64,000 nt of DNA from Trileptium ribeirensis. Lineage: Eukaryota; Nematoda; Enoplea; Enoplida; Thoracostomopsidae. Numbering within the stretch: position 1 is the stretch's first letter; each line of letters opens with the position of its first letter. Shown here piece by piece: positions 37,231 to 48,980 of this stretch. Made by a program: the position numbers and the translations under genes. The notes beneath the pieces are model-generated. The model had not been told where the DNA came from and ran no database searches. It worked only from the letters and a program-made list of their open reading frames with translations. The DNA lies in assembly GCA_030248225.1 (NCBI GenBank), contig JASANE010012553.1, positions 1-64,000 of the forward strand, written 5' to 3'.

Positions 37231-38787
37231 GGGTCATTTCACGAAACCATGTACTTTTGAAACACCCCTTCTTGAAGCCAAAATGAAACCTTTTTCGAAT
37301 GTACAGTGTCTAGACCCTTCTGGTGTAAAAAACCCTGAATTTTTCGAATATCGATTTCTCTATGCGAAACGAGCTTCCTGAAGCCTGCTACATGGGTCAC
37401 AAAGAGTCCCCCTGGGGGTTTTAATGCGAAATAAGTCATTCTGTAGGTTGACGCAGTGGCACGTGAACCATGGTCTGTTAGTATCCAAATCGGACCAAAA
37501 TGGTCGCCGTCAAGCCATTTGTAGGACTTGCAACCTAAAATTGGTGCCGCTAGGCGCTTTTGGGGTTAAAAATCGACCAATTTAGAACAAGCCTGTAGCA
37601 GAAGCTTTTCTAGCACAACGGAGACAGCACCTAAAGATACCATTCTATGCTTACAAACCAACCATGAGTGGGGATGTCCGACAAAAAATTTCAGGCAGAT
37701 CCTTAGGCCTTGTAGAAATTGGCACCCCGAAAGGTTAAGCCGAGGGCTACACCTCAGGTCTGGGGGTGGGGACTGCACCTCCGGTCGTGGGGGGCTACAC
37801 CTTCCTAACGCGTGAAACTTTAGCTACTTCTAAAGATTCTAGATTTGGTTTAAAACGCTGCTGGTGTAAAACAAACACTATTGATCTATGATTAGCATAC
37901 ATTTAGGTGATGATACCAAGGACAATGCGGGCAGGCGGAAGGGTTCTCTAGCTTCGCAGTTAACCGCACGGCCCCATATCATGGTGCAATGATGATAAAC
38001 TGATATACTAATATGGTTCCTAGGACCTTCGGTTTCGTTTACTATACATGCGGTCGGGGGTGCGACATTTGGATTAAATTTTTTAATACATGGATCGATT
38101 CTAGTGAGGCGTTGCTATGTTTCCATTCGGCATATTGTAAGACTGTATGCTAGATTTGGCTTTTTTAACCTTAATTTTCGTAAGGTCGGGAGAGGGGGGG
38201 TGGGTGCTACATTTTGCATACCTCATTTTTGGCATTTTATGACCTTCAACCTCATATCCAAACAACACATGAACAGACGCTGACATTCTTTTTTTCAATA
38301 AAACCTGTACTGATGACGATTATCGTCATATAGTATTTTTGGCGCTAGTGCACTTTGACGATATTTACCACCGTATGCAAGCTGGCAGATTTGACCAAGA
38401 TCGGGGGGCTACATGTCACGAAAAAATGAAACTTGACATCAGCTTCAGTGTCGATGCCTATTCCCAAGTTTTTGCGGAAAAATTAGCAAATACTAAAGGA
38501 TCACAGGGAAATGAAAAACACACATATATCTATCACGTGCCAGCGATACGGCGAACGTTTATAGTGGGGCATGTGTTTTTGGCTTTATGTGGCCAATCCG
38601 GTTTCTGGGCCTCTGGCTGTTAGGGGCACAGAGGTCCACCATACCTCATTGTGACCGTCGGAACGCCTATTACTGCACGTCACAGTGACATTAAATTTCC
38701 TTACAAAAGACTGGTGGTATGGGCCAAAAAGTACCGATGTAGCCCCCTCCTCCCCGACCAAAATGACATGGTTTCGTGAAATCATCC
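37231..38787 (-). mobile_element. GGGTCATTTC-ended DNA transposon, copy 2 (inverted)
   Basis: 1557 bp, flanked by a 4-bp duplication AAAT (37227-37230 and 38788-38791), inserted in the ~165-bp array. It is homologous to copy 1 in reverse orientation; its left end matches the inverse of copy 1's right end. It carries the same GTAGCCCCC/GGGGGGCTAC blocks. The right terminus reads ATCATCC where copy 1 has ATGACCC. No intact gene. Confidence 0.9.
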
Positions 38788-39005
38788 AAATGTACAAATT
38801 ATAACGTTAGATCGAAAATCACGGATTAATACATGGGTCAAGAGCGAGAGGGTGTTTGATGAGATACAGTACCATTCCAAATATAGTAAATCGGTCACAG
38901 ATACACTCAGATAATTTACTTCATCGTTTTCAGCATTATCTGGAACCTTTATATTAATTGATGCGCTAAAATGTAACATTACATTGAAAATTACGAAACG
39001 CTCGC
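38788..39005. repeat. ~165-bp tandem array, right block
   Basis: Continues the array after the transposon ('caaattataacgttagatcgaaaatcacgg', 'catgggtcaagag', 'cagatacactcag'). It ends near 39000, where a palindrome 'cactcgcgagcgagtg' and a CA/TG-rich stretch begin. Confidence 0.8.
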
Positions 39006-39779
39006 TCATTCCACTCGCGAGCGAGTGGAACGAGAATTTTCAATTTTGGCTTTGGAGGGGGGTTGAGAAGGTCCTGTCTGTGTGTGTGTATGTCGCACCT
39101 GGATCTCGATAACGGTTGGGCGGATTTTGATGCAACCAACATAAAAGATATGAAACAGCTTTTGATACGAGGCCCTCGTTTTGACATATAACTAAAAACG
39201 TATTTTCTTTCGGTCAGAAAAATTTACCCTTTTTAAAAGGGACCTACCATTGATATTATATTTTGAAAAAACTAGCCGGACAGACGCACACGGTAAAAAC
39301 AGTGGGCATTACAAATAAATGCTCGCTGCGTAATAAAGGATTGGTTAATTTACACGTTGGGCGATTTTTATTGTAACAATCTAAGGTGGGGGCGTTTCGA
39401 AAACTTTTATCGCCACCATATTGAAATGTTAAGGCTGACAGCATATTGCAGTTAAGAAGAAATACTCAGGACATGCTAAGAACTTTGTAATATAGATCAC
39501 CTGCGATATGTATACATTGCCGTTATTTAGATTTGCCAAACAAAAGCGCTTAGCACTGACTATAGACACGACTAAAATTAGGTCAAATTTATGAGGTATA
39601 ATTTTTGAATTTGAGACGATGGTTTGGATTAAATTTTCACGGTGGATGATCGGCTTGGCAGCATGTATGTACCTAACTGCTTCCCTTATTCCGATCCCAA
39701 ATTTTGACATGCTACGATGGTACATTATGTTTCTGATAGTAAAAACCACGTATATAAAATTAACCGATTGTCCAACGTA
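39006..39779. other. non-coding, possible MITE-type sequence
   Basis: About 39006-39300 has the 'gtctgtgtgtgtgtatgtcgc..ctcgataacggttgggcggatttt' style common in invertebrate dispersed repeats. The 106-codon minus-strand frame at 39429-39749 has no recognisable family. No APEX1 or alpha-catenin exon is seen. Confidence 0.5.
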
Positions 39780-39802
39780 CAGTCCTGGCCAGAAATAAGT
39801 GC

Positions 39803-40045
39803 AATCGAAATCGATCGAAATTTCGTTTAATCGAAATCGATCGAAATTTCGTTTAATCGAAATCGATCGATATTTCGTTTAATCGAAATCGATCGATATT
39901 TCGTTTAATCGAAATCGATCGAAATTTCGTTTAATCGAAATCGATCGAAATTTCGTTTAATCGAAATCGATCGATATTTCGTTTAATCGAAATCGACCGA
40001 AGTTTATTGTAATCGAAATCCATTGAAATCGAAATCGTTGGAAAC
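39803..40045. repeat. 26-bp minisatellite, left block (8 units plus partial)
   Basis: Eight head-to-tail 26-bp units, each with 'aatcgaaatcgatcgaaat' (or ..gatat) then 'ttcgttt', followed by decayed units. The unit is close to a palindrome. It starts directly inside the inverted tip at 39780. Confidence 0.92.
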
Positions 40046-42267
40046 AATAAAAAACGAAATTTTTCGATTAACTGTTAGTTTTATTTATAGCTGCTTATTT
40101 CATTGAGCGGAGCTCGGCAAAGCCGAGCGAAGAGTTTTTATTTTCTGTCTGTGAGTAAAAAGGTCGATGTCCGTCCGTTCGTTCGTTCGGTCCGACGGAT
40201 CTCAAGAACCACTGAACCGATTTTTAAAATCCCACAGCCCAAGCTCCGCTCACAAATGTAGTTCCACTACCGACTAGTATTATGTATTATAAGTCATGTT
40301 GCATCTATTTGCAGTAATCCATTATGACCTTTTTTAATTAAGACAAGGACTACAACAGAATTACAGAATATGAATATATTGCGCATGCACCGCTGGTTTA
40401 CTGCAACCAGCAGCACTAAGACTGTTAAAATCGTTTATGCCGCCTGACCGCCTTTCCATGGGTTAAATGGTCCTACGTGGGGGGAGGGGGTGGCCACCCT
40501 ATATCCACCCCAAATTTTGTGGTGTAGGGTAGGTAGTGAGGACCGACCTTGTTTTTTGCTCGCGGCCGGAATATTTTCGCCTACTGGTTTACTTTTCTCG
40601 CCAGAGTGGGAGATATCCACAGAACGGATTTAACCTCCAATACCTTCTTAAACACAACTCGTTGTAGTTCATTATGACGTTAAAACATAACGTTTATGTT
40701 GGCAACAATCCAGTCATTTTTGCAAAAAAGTGTTCTTCAATCGAACAAGTAGCAACGTGTTAGACACGTCACCGGAACACCACGCTTGACATTGGAGATT
40801 TGTTCGTCTTGCTTTATTGGAAACATGCTTATGTTTGCACCGGCGGTTAGGAAATTAAGGGCTTAGGATGGTAGTTCGGGGAGCAGCACCCAAACTTCCT
40901 GCCCATCGCTAAGGGGGCCGTCGTCGCCCCTGCTATGTCCCCCCCGCTCCTCAATGACAGCATATATTTCAAGTGATTTTGACTTTCATAGTCAGCTTGG
41001 TCCAGGATATCGCCTGAGTGATGACTGTTTTTCAACGTGTCTTTCAATACGTATTGTTTCGGGGTTTGTGGCTATAAATATTCCCACATAAACAGGCGGT
41101 ATCATGTATCGATAGCCACGCTGATGACTTATACATTTTAAAACGCGTCGAACCAACATGTGATTCAAAATAACAACATGTCACAATGTTCCTTGAATTT
41201 TCAGCTTTATTGTAACGCAAGATAACACTAAACACAAGAGAAAACACCAAACACAAGAAACAAAAATAACGTTAGGTACTTTGTAGCGACACGATATTAG
41301 TAGCGAAACGATATTCGTGGTTAAACATTCAATTAAAAGCAACTTGTGTAATAAACTTCGACGGTACTTTGCATCCCCCTCACCGAGGCGCTTCGTTGAA
41401 TTTAATTTAAGGAAGTGCAGGTTACAGCAAAATATTGATGTCTGCACAAATAGGCTATCAAAATTTAGATTCTGACAGTGTTTCTTGCTATAAAAATGTA
41501 TTACACACGTTATATCGTATTGGTTGTAGCATAATTTCACCTTTAATGAACAATGTACACTACACCACCTGACACCGTTAAAAATGGTTCAGTTTATTTC
41601 CAAAAAATTTAACGGTAGTTTGCAGGTGAAGACCAGTAAACATTTTTTCAGCAAACTTGCTTGATGAAAGATTGCAGCTAATTTAGTAAGTGCTGATTGG
41701 ATTATAACAAGCAAGATTATTGCACGGTACTAGGTACCTCCAATATGTATAGATACAGGGAAAAGTTATGAATCGGCTGATCTATGCAAAAATTATAAAC
41801 ACCAATATCAGTATGTCGAACCCAGCAACCTTGTAAATGGATAAAAGCATCTGCACTCGAAACAAAGCATTTAACACCTTAAACGCGATTATATATCACC
41901 ATATAACTCCATCTTTTGTATTCATCAATATGAAATTTTTAAAATTAACTGCTATATTTGGGGGCAGGGTATGCCTCAAACGTTGGCTTACTGCTCTAAA
42001 TCGACCGAAAAGATATAAATCGAAATATAACAGCCAAAACCACAAATTACTAAATCGGCGTAATTTTTATGCATTTTTGGTTAGGACAAAATTTCGCTAG
42101 AGCACTGTTGTTGGAAAAAAGCAAAATTGCATATTATAACATATTGAAAAACGTTTTCGGAAATTCATGCCACTATGAGTTTATCAAAGACATACAAACA
42201 GATTCTGCGCTGTTGATCCGTTAGAAAAACTTGGCTTTGATAGCTTCGTTTGAAGTACAGTATTTTC
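40046..42267. other. non-coding stretch inside 9.2-kb segment
   Basis: About 40100-40250 carries a repeat with 'gagcggagctcggcaaagccg', 'gtccgtccgttcgttcg' and 'ctcaagaaccactgaaccga'. Relatives lie near 46095-46200 and 57400-57480. About 40440-40620 and 40850-40960 are short GC-rich blocks. No coding sequence is recognised. Confidence 0.5.
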
Positions 42268-43109
42268 CTACTTACGCCTTAAATATGCATCAATTGCAAC
42301 AGTACATATTTTCCAGCAACTAGCAGCAGTTTCAGTCCCAATGGGAGGACATTTATCCATTACGATTTTACGAATATATTTTAATCTCTCTTGGCACAGT
42401 GCGGGTTTATTCCTAGCTCCATTACAATTCCGTCCCTTTCGCTCATAGTCTTTAAATAGTATAGTAACAAGCTTCGTGGCGAAATGTTTTCTAGATATGC
42501 TTTTGGTATAAATATCGTCTATCATGGTTTGAGTCAATTTCCTGAACGGCGCGATAGTTGGCGTACGCTGCTGCACTTGAGCAGCTGCATAAGCCGGAGC
42601 ACTGGCGTCTTGTTGCTGAGGTGACTCGTACGACTGCTGCGTGTTGGAATTATTAATACAGCAAATTTTGGCTTGTGTACTGTGGTCCTCACGACCCGAT
42701 CCCTCGTCAATTTCGAGGGATCGACAAGACATAGAGGAACCAGAGCGCTCATCGTCATTGGTCATTTGTTCAGACGGCTGGTATTGATTGTTACTTTGCT
42801 GTAGTGGCATAATACGATCAAAGCGCACATTGTTTTCCTGGAACAGTGAAGCCAACATATCCTGATTTTCAACTATAGTTTGTTGCCCTTGTTTCAATGC
42901 AGCAATGTCTCTCTCAACACGGGCTAAGGCAGACTGAACCAAGACTGTGATATCTCTAGGCATGCTAGCTTTAACCGGAGTAGATGTTATCGCGCCCGAG
43001 CATGAAACTGTGTCAAGCGCGCCACGGAGCGTTTCAGCCAGACTCGTTACGTTAGGGTTATAGGAATGAAGATTTTCGTATTCGTGAATGGATGTACTAG
43101 CTGCTGAAC
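42268..43109 (-). CDS. BEN-domain protein, exon 2 (C-terminal)
   Basis: 2 nt plus 279 codons and a stop; acceptor ..tgtgttacag on the minus strand, splicing in phase to exon 1. Of the ~394-residue protein it supplies a likely coiled coil (about 167-215, A-L-A-R-V-E-R-D-I-A-A-L-K), a Q/S-rich linker and a C-terminal BEN domain (about 304-394). The domain shows K-L-V-T-I-L-F-K-D-Y-E, a G-A-R-N-K-P-A-L linker and a closing C-W-K-I-C-T-V-A-I-D-A-Y-L-R. BEN domains bind DNA or chromatin proteins and occur in animal repressors and DNA viruses. The frame is open upstream to 43197, but the good acceptor and phase favour starting at 43109. Confidence 0.8.
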
Positions 43110-44397
43110 CTGTAACACATATATTAGTCGGTCTCACATTATCATGTACAATGCAAAATACAAAAGTGAACCGCAAATCATTTATCCAGCTTCCCATTTT
43201 TTTGATTCAGGATGTACCAACGTGTAAAGGGCTGGATTAGTAAAGTAAAAGGTTTTTGTTTTTGGCATTTATTAAGTTATGGACGGAAATTCAGCCCCCC
43301 ATTCAGGAGAGTCAGGGGTCTCCAATAAGGTTCAAATCTACATCATAACAGCAATGGAAATGTGTCAACTACTGCTGGCATAATAGTCCCAACGAAAAAG
43401 TGGTACCAGACCAATTTTGATTGCTGGCATTACTTGGTTGTATACAGTTAGTAATCAGTATTGATTGACATTCAGAAGATTAAATATTTCACCTGATTCA
43501 AGAATTTTAATATCGATGTATTTATATATTCATTAAATTTCGGGTTCTACGCGAATGAATATCATTCCATCACGATATTTTTAATGAATGCGTTCCTTTA
43601 CATACAAAATTTATTACAAAACATAATATTTATTGATAGCAGAACATTATGATTTGGTGTCAGGGGCGCCGAGGGCTCGTGAAAACTGGGGGACCCATGA
43701 CTTCAAAATCACCGTTCTATAAATGGGCTTCCCGAATACCCTGAGGTGGCGACTTCGCCTCCTCGCCGGAGCCTTTACCCCCCTGGCATGGCCGATCGTC
43801 GGCATCTCAATACGTTACTAACCGATATTGCCAAATTCAATAAGAACAAGCAATTCACCATCAAACAATATATACTTGTACGTATAATGTTTATGCGTGT
43901 GTAAATAATACAAAACAGTATATACGTATACAAAATACAATTCGTTTACTGTATTAACCGTATTAGGATTACTGTAGTAACACAAAAGCGGAAATAAACC
44001 ACCACACATTAAACTAAAATTCTCGTGCTTCTCGTGCCAAAATGACCATGTATAACAGTTATATTACTTAATGTCTATAATTTTCAGATAATTACAATTT
44101 CTCGCTTCTCGGTAAAATTTGACACTAATTTGTATAATTACCCAGTAACCACTGAACAGATCGATACCAATGATAGCGCATATCAGTCAAACAACTATAC
44201 AGGGCGTTCTTGTGCATTCAACGAGATATGGCCTATTGGTATAGAAGTTGTTAGTTGTGGGCGAAGAATGCCCAATTTATTGCTCCCAACTGAAAGGCTA
44301 AAAATATATAGTAAGACCAGACCCGCTAAAAGGGTGTATTGTCAGCGTGTAGGCGGAATAAATAGTCAAGTGGCCATCGATATAAACGATGTATTAC

Positions 44398-44740
44398 CTG
44401 ATATAAAGCTGTGACTTTGATATGATGAAGTCGAGTTTGAGGAATTTGGACTTCTGCTTTTAGGTATACTTGTAGCATGTTGCTCTTGTATTTTTGCCAT
44501 ATCATTAGCCGTTCCTGCAGCCATTATGATTGCCCAAGCTTTCCTTGTGTTTCCCTTGGATTTGTATTGAATTCTTGCATAGGTAACGTCAAAAGTTATA
44601 TCCTCCAGACTGTACTGTTCAATCTCAGTAGTATCTTTAGCGTAATTTTTTATAATCTTTAGTACATTAACATCAGACACAACAGAGGTTGTTCCAGAAC
44701 GGTACCACTTTACCCAGTAATATATATCAGTTGAATTCAT
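44398..44740 (-). CDS. BEN-domain protein, exon 1 (N-terminal)
   Basis: Starts at the first ATG (M-N-S-T-D-I-Y-Y-W-V-K-W) and ends at a strong donor G/gtaata, leaving one base that joins exon 2 as glycine. It encodes an ~80-residue N-terminal module (Y-W-V-K-W, S-V-V, then A-R-I-Q-Y and A-I-I-M-A-A-G-T) like that often seen before BEN domains in invertebrate proteins, then a serine-rich tail. Function unknown; a nuclear DNA-binding or repressor role is inferred from the BEN domain. The frame continues to a stop at 44366 if unspliced. Confidence 0.7.
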
Positions 44741-44842
44741 TATGAATAGCAAAGTACAGGGTATATGATCTAGAATCTTACAAATTCTGAAACGATAGTT
44801 TATTTAAACAAACGTAATTGTAATGAATCAAAGATACTAACT

Positions 44843-45901
44843 TTAATATAACGTAGGTCCTCCATTGTTCTTCATAACTTCGGGAATTACGGAAAATATA
44901 TGACTGATGTATTTTCGACACTGTGTTACTGTCATCTTAGTTCTCCAAAAACATTTGATACCATTTATAAGTCGATCTTTGGTACAAGGCTTGGATTCTT
45001 TTCTTAAGTGTTCCTTTAACTGGTGCCACACACACTCGATGCAATTCAGATCTGGCGACTCCGGCGGCCAGCCAATGGCGGAAATATTATTGGCCTGCAT
45101 GTATGATTTTGTGTAACTACTGGCGTGAGTTGGTGCGTTATCATGAATTAAGAAACACTGCCCGTTATATTTCTGAAGAGCGAATGGTTTGTAAAATTTG
45201 TCGAGAATACTGCAGTACATGGCTGATTCCATTCGTTTACGACCATCAAATATACAAATTCTTGTCGCACCCTCCCAGCTGATGCCTGCCCAAATATGTA
45301 CTTTAACAGGATGTTTGGCAACACTGCGAAGGGCCATATGCTTTTTTCCGGTTTTTGCAAAAGCCTTCTTTTTGTGTTGCTCGAGCTGTACAGTACATTC
45401 ATCAGTGAAAACGTGATTCCTGAATTGTACATTGTTATCGACACTTTGGATGCAAAACTGAATTCGCTTCAATTTATTGACCGATCTTACTATCTGACAG
45501 TAGCGAACGTTTACATGTTTCCATCCCATATTTCTTCTAATCCGTCTAATAGTGCGCTCAGATGGAGCAAGTGAACCCGAAAACTGCTTAGATAGTTGCG
45601 CCCTTAACTGGTAAGATGTCATCTCGTTATCATTTATCATAGCACTGTCAATAAAGCTTTGTACATTTTTTGCTATGCCAGGTCTACCGGATCTGGGAAT
45701 ATCAAAAAGATGGTGTGTTTTAATCCATCTTTGAATTGTGTTTTTCACAGCACGACTAGAGGTGATGTAATTCTCGGCTTTTAGCATTTCTGCTATTGCA
45801 ACAGAACTGTATCCATTTTGGCTCAAGGAAATTATACGTTGACGGCAATAATACGGTAATCTTGTTAATTTATTTTCAGACATACCAAAACTAAAAACCA
45901 T
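44843..45901 (-). CDS. Tc1-like transposase, DD34E, intact
   Basis: Cut-and-paste transposase of the Tc1/mariner superfamily. It has a paired-type helix-turn-helix N-terminus (R-Q-R-I-I-S-L-S-Q-N-G-Y-S then a second HTH), a GRPG-like link (S-G-R-P-G), then the catalytic core: D167 in V-F-T-D-E, D254 in H-D-N-A-P-T-H and E289 in C-I-E-C-V-W. Exactly 34 residues separate the last two, the DD34E spacing of the Tc1 family. The W-P-P-E-S-P-D-L-N block and the closing N-N-G-G-P-T are typical. 352 codons from ATG 45901; ATG 45883 gives 346, closer to the family's ~345. No stop or frameshift, so it may be active or recently so. No close-in TIR pair of its own was found. Confidence 0.93.
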   Translation of the reverse strand: MVFSFGMSENKLTRLPYYCRQRIISLSQNGYSSVAIAEMLKAENYITSSRAVKNTIQRWIKTHHLFDIPRSGRPGIAKNVQSFIDSAMINDNEMTSYQLRAQLSKQFSGSLAPSERTIRRIRRNMGWKHVNVRYCQIVRSVNKLKRIQFCIQSVDNNVQFRNHVFTDECTVQLEQHKKKAFAKTGKKHMALRSVAKHPVKVHIWAGISWEGATRICIFDGRKRMESAMYCSILDKFYKPFALQKYNGQCFLIHDNAPTHASSYTKSYMQANNISAIGWPPESPDLNCIECVWHQLKEHLRKESKPCTKDRLINGIKCFWRTKMTVTQCRKYISHIFSVIPEVMKNNGGPTLY

Positions 45902-45959
45902 GTTTAAAAAACGTATATCCACAATCTTAAGACAAAATTATAGGAATGAGTCAGTGTCC

Positions 45960-48895
45960 TAGAAATGACAAATAAAGATGTCTGAAATTCGCACATAAAT
46001 AACTTGATAGTACAGGACTTTATGTGTAGCTTACTTACACCTTTGGGTTTCCAGTAAGTACTGGGAAAGATTCTTTCAAGAAGTTCAAAATCAGCGGAGC
46101 GAACGAAGCGTTTATGTTTTCTGTAGTGGGTTTAGAAGTCGATATCCGTCCGTTCTTTAGTTCGTGGCGATGTATCTCAAGAACCGCTCAACTGTTAAAA
46201 AAACTTTTTTTGTTTGAACATCTCAGAGTGTGCACCTGATATTTGCGGTTGAAAAATTTTAATCGGTTAAGTAATAGGCTAAAAAAGACTTTCCAAGTAA
46301 AGATTTAGTTCTGTTATTTTAGACCACTGTTCTACACAAATTTTTCTTTTTTTGCAAGTAAAATACGATTAATAATGTATTATGTATGTTTGTGTGCATC
46401 AGGGAATAACCGGAATTCCGGTTCGGCGAAAATCGTGTTCCGGTTGCGGTTCCGGTAAAGGGCAAAAACCATACCGGAATCGGAATTCCGGTTTAAAAAG
46501 TTTGTGAAATTTTCCACGTTTTTGCTTCATCTGTGATCCAAACATATGTAATATATATTATACAATGATCAAGCTCCAATATAACCAAGCAAAAGAAAAG
46601 ATTAACTAAGCAATTTGCCGTTTCAAACGTAAGTAGGGCACATAATTTCAGTAGGAATTTTTCATAATAACGTGCAGTAGTTTGTTAACAAATCAAAGCC
46701 AGGTCGATGCTTTTAGCAGCTATTTTACACATCCAGAAGTCTGTGGGATACGTTTGAATTAAATGAACTAGAAAACAATTGATTGGAAAGAGGCGCTGCT
46801 TACTAATATGTGAGACAACCATTTACTTAATACTGTTCAGGGGAGCTTGAACTCTACTCGCATATTTTGGAACCACCATTCATTCGAGCAAGCACGATTT
46901 TCTAATGGAAATTTGATTGGGTACTGACAGGAGAAAAGACATGATTGATGGTATGTGTTCAGCCGTTTTTTCACCACTCCAAGCTAAACTGGGGGAAGCC
47001 GCTATATTTTGGGGATTGGGGGAGCTCGAGCCGTCAGGAAACCAGCTGAGCTGGCGGGGGGACTCGGATGGGGATCTCCCCCAGCCCCCATTAGAGACAG
47101 CCCCGTATTTTATGTCTCAAAGGTTTTGCATCTCACAAGTAAACAATTCTGCGATTCTAACCGGTTATGCTAATTTGCAAAGGCAGATTTAGCGCTCTGG
47201 ATGCCCTACACCAAAACAGTGTGAAGGGTTTTGTTGGATCACGATGGCTTGGGATCTCTATGGGGCAAAAGCCACTTTTTTTAGAAAAGTCAAGTCAACC
47301 CAATATTTTCATAAAGTAGAGTGCCTTTTTGCTCTGTTGAAACCCCTGGCTTCCAATAACTGATTTTGCTGGGTCGCACTACTTCGTCGACGTTATTTTT
47401 TCTTACAACAGCAGTTTTTACGTGAACCGCTTGCGCCCTCTTAAATCCTGCAATGGTCCGTTCTAGTAATAAATACGTACAACAAATGAAAAATTGCTTC
47501 AATCAAAATAAATTATGCAAACTTTTTGTCAAAGTTCCAGAAAATACAATATCTAAAAACATAAAAATGACAACGAATGAATGTTATTTTCACGCGCCGA
47601 ATACTAAATGCCAAAAAATTACTCTTTTGGCGCTCGATTTGATGCATTTGGTCACCAGTTCTTCACTAGCCATAAATTTCTCTACGGGGGACACTAGGTT
47701 TCCCAGGGGGTACAAATTTTTTCAGGGGCACAGTTTATAGATGACTGAGATTTATATGGTCGACATCCTTCTTTCTCTTCTATGTCATCCTTCACAGGGG
47801 ACACGGATGGTCGCACGGACCTCCATCGTGCCACCCCCTTGGTTACCCCCCTGGTTGTTCAGTTACAGAACACGTACTAACAAATTGTTTTGATTGCCAA
47901 TAAATGTTGTAACATTACATACAAAATTATAACTCCGATATTAAACGATGTTTGTAACGTTAATTACCAGAAATGTAGAACTGGGATAGGGACTGCTTGC
48001 TTGCTTGAACGGGGGAGTAGGCAGAGATTTCCTTTAGGGGACAACTTTAAATCCAACAAATGTTCCGGTGGGATTATGAAAGTGTTCTAATACCAATGTG
48101 TAAGAAATTGAAAGCTTTACCAGGGAGGACTTGTCCGTCGTGCCCATGGCCTCCAGGTGCCCCCTTCCGACGCCATTATTATATTACAGTCTACCTTTGA
48201 AACTTAATATTGAACATAATAAATTCCATAGTTGTCCAGAAGTAATAGTAAGAATAAAGCATAATACATATTTTTCGACCAAACGTAATAAAGCTGCACT
48301 AATGGACTAGTTATTATCTGTATGTAATTTTTTGACTCTTTATGTATGATACTATATGTATAATATATGTATGATGACATCGCCTGGATTGATTACAATT
48401 TGAATTCGATTCAACAGTATACAGGAGTAGTATAGTAGAACTCTAGTTTCGGATGGTTGTACTGCAGCATTGTATATAATTTCTTACTGAGTAGATAACT
48501 ATGACTTGAATGTTTACTGACGAAGAGGAGCATGCTGGATCATTGCAACGCTTTCGTCTACCCTCATAAGCCTATAAGATATAGGAACAGGGTGGGTCGG
48601 ATACACCCCTAAAAATCTAGGTGGTCAAGTCGAAAACGATCGCGTGGTCAATACGGGCTTACATGTGCTAAATCAGAAATGTCTTATTCTTCTCCGTTAT
48701 GCAGTCTTCGCAGAAGTGATAGCACAAAGGACGAATCCCCTACTGTTTCACTCTTGTCGATAGTAAAAATATATATGTATGTTCGGGCATTGATTCAATT
48801 GCGGGAAATGGCATAACACCGACTGGTGTTGCTGTATATATAGAATCATAACACAGACACGGAAACACAAAACAAAAAAAATCGTAACTTAGTTT
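45960..48895. other. non-coding stretch with truncated hAT and GC-rich relics
   Basis: About 46095-46200 is the 'gtccgtccg..ctcaagaaccgct' repeat. The hAT relic at 46400-46763 is listed separately. About 46970-47115 and 47680-47840 are GC-rich blocks ('ggggactcggatggggatct') of unknown class, the first resembling the element at 56880. From 47880 to 48895 nothing is recognised. Confidence 0.5.
46400..46763 (+). mobile_element. hAT-like element, copy c (truncated)
   Basis: Starts CAGGGAATAACCGGAATTCC and follows the 58772 copy for about 364 bp ('ttccacgtttttgcttca', 'caatgatcaagctccaat', 'gtttgttaacaaatcaaagcc'), then diverges near 46763. The right end is missing. It lies inside the 39780-49005 segment, so that segment has itself been a target. 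Confidence 0.85.
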
Positions 48896-48980
48896 AATCG
48901 AAATCGATCGAAATTTCGTTTAATCGAAATCGATCGAAATTTCGTTTAATCTAAATCGATCGAAATTTCGATCGATTTTC
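48896..48980. repeat. 26-bp minisatellite, right block (3 units)
   Basis: Three units of the same 26-bp repeat as at 39803 (starts 48896, 48922 and 48948), in the same plus-strand direction, followed by the inverted tip ending at 49005. Confidence 0.9.

Noticed and set aside
44130..44414. Plus-strand 94-codon open frame
   Set aside because: No family features; it partly overlaps the 3' end of BEN exon 1 in antisense, and the rest lies in AT-rich sequence.
48200..48245. Minus-strand 'Y-Y-F-W-T-T-M' resembling the APEX1 F-W-T-Y motif
   Set aside because: No N-A-R-S-K-N-V-G-W-R-L-D follows, and the frame ends soon after in AT-rich sequence. Chance match.
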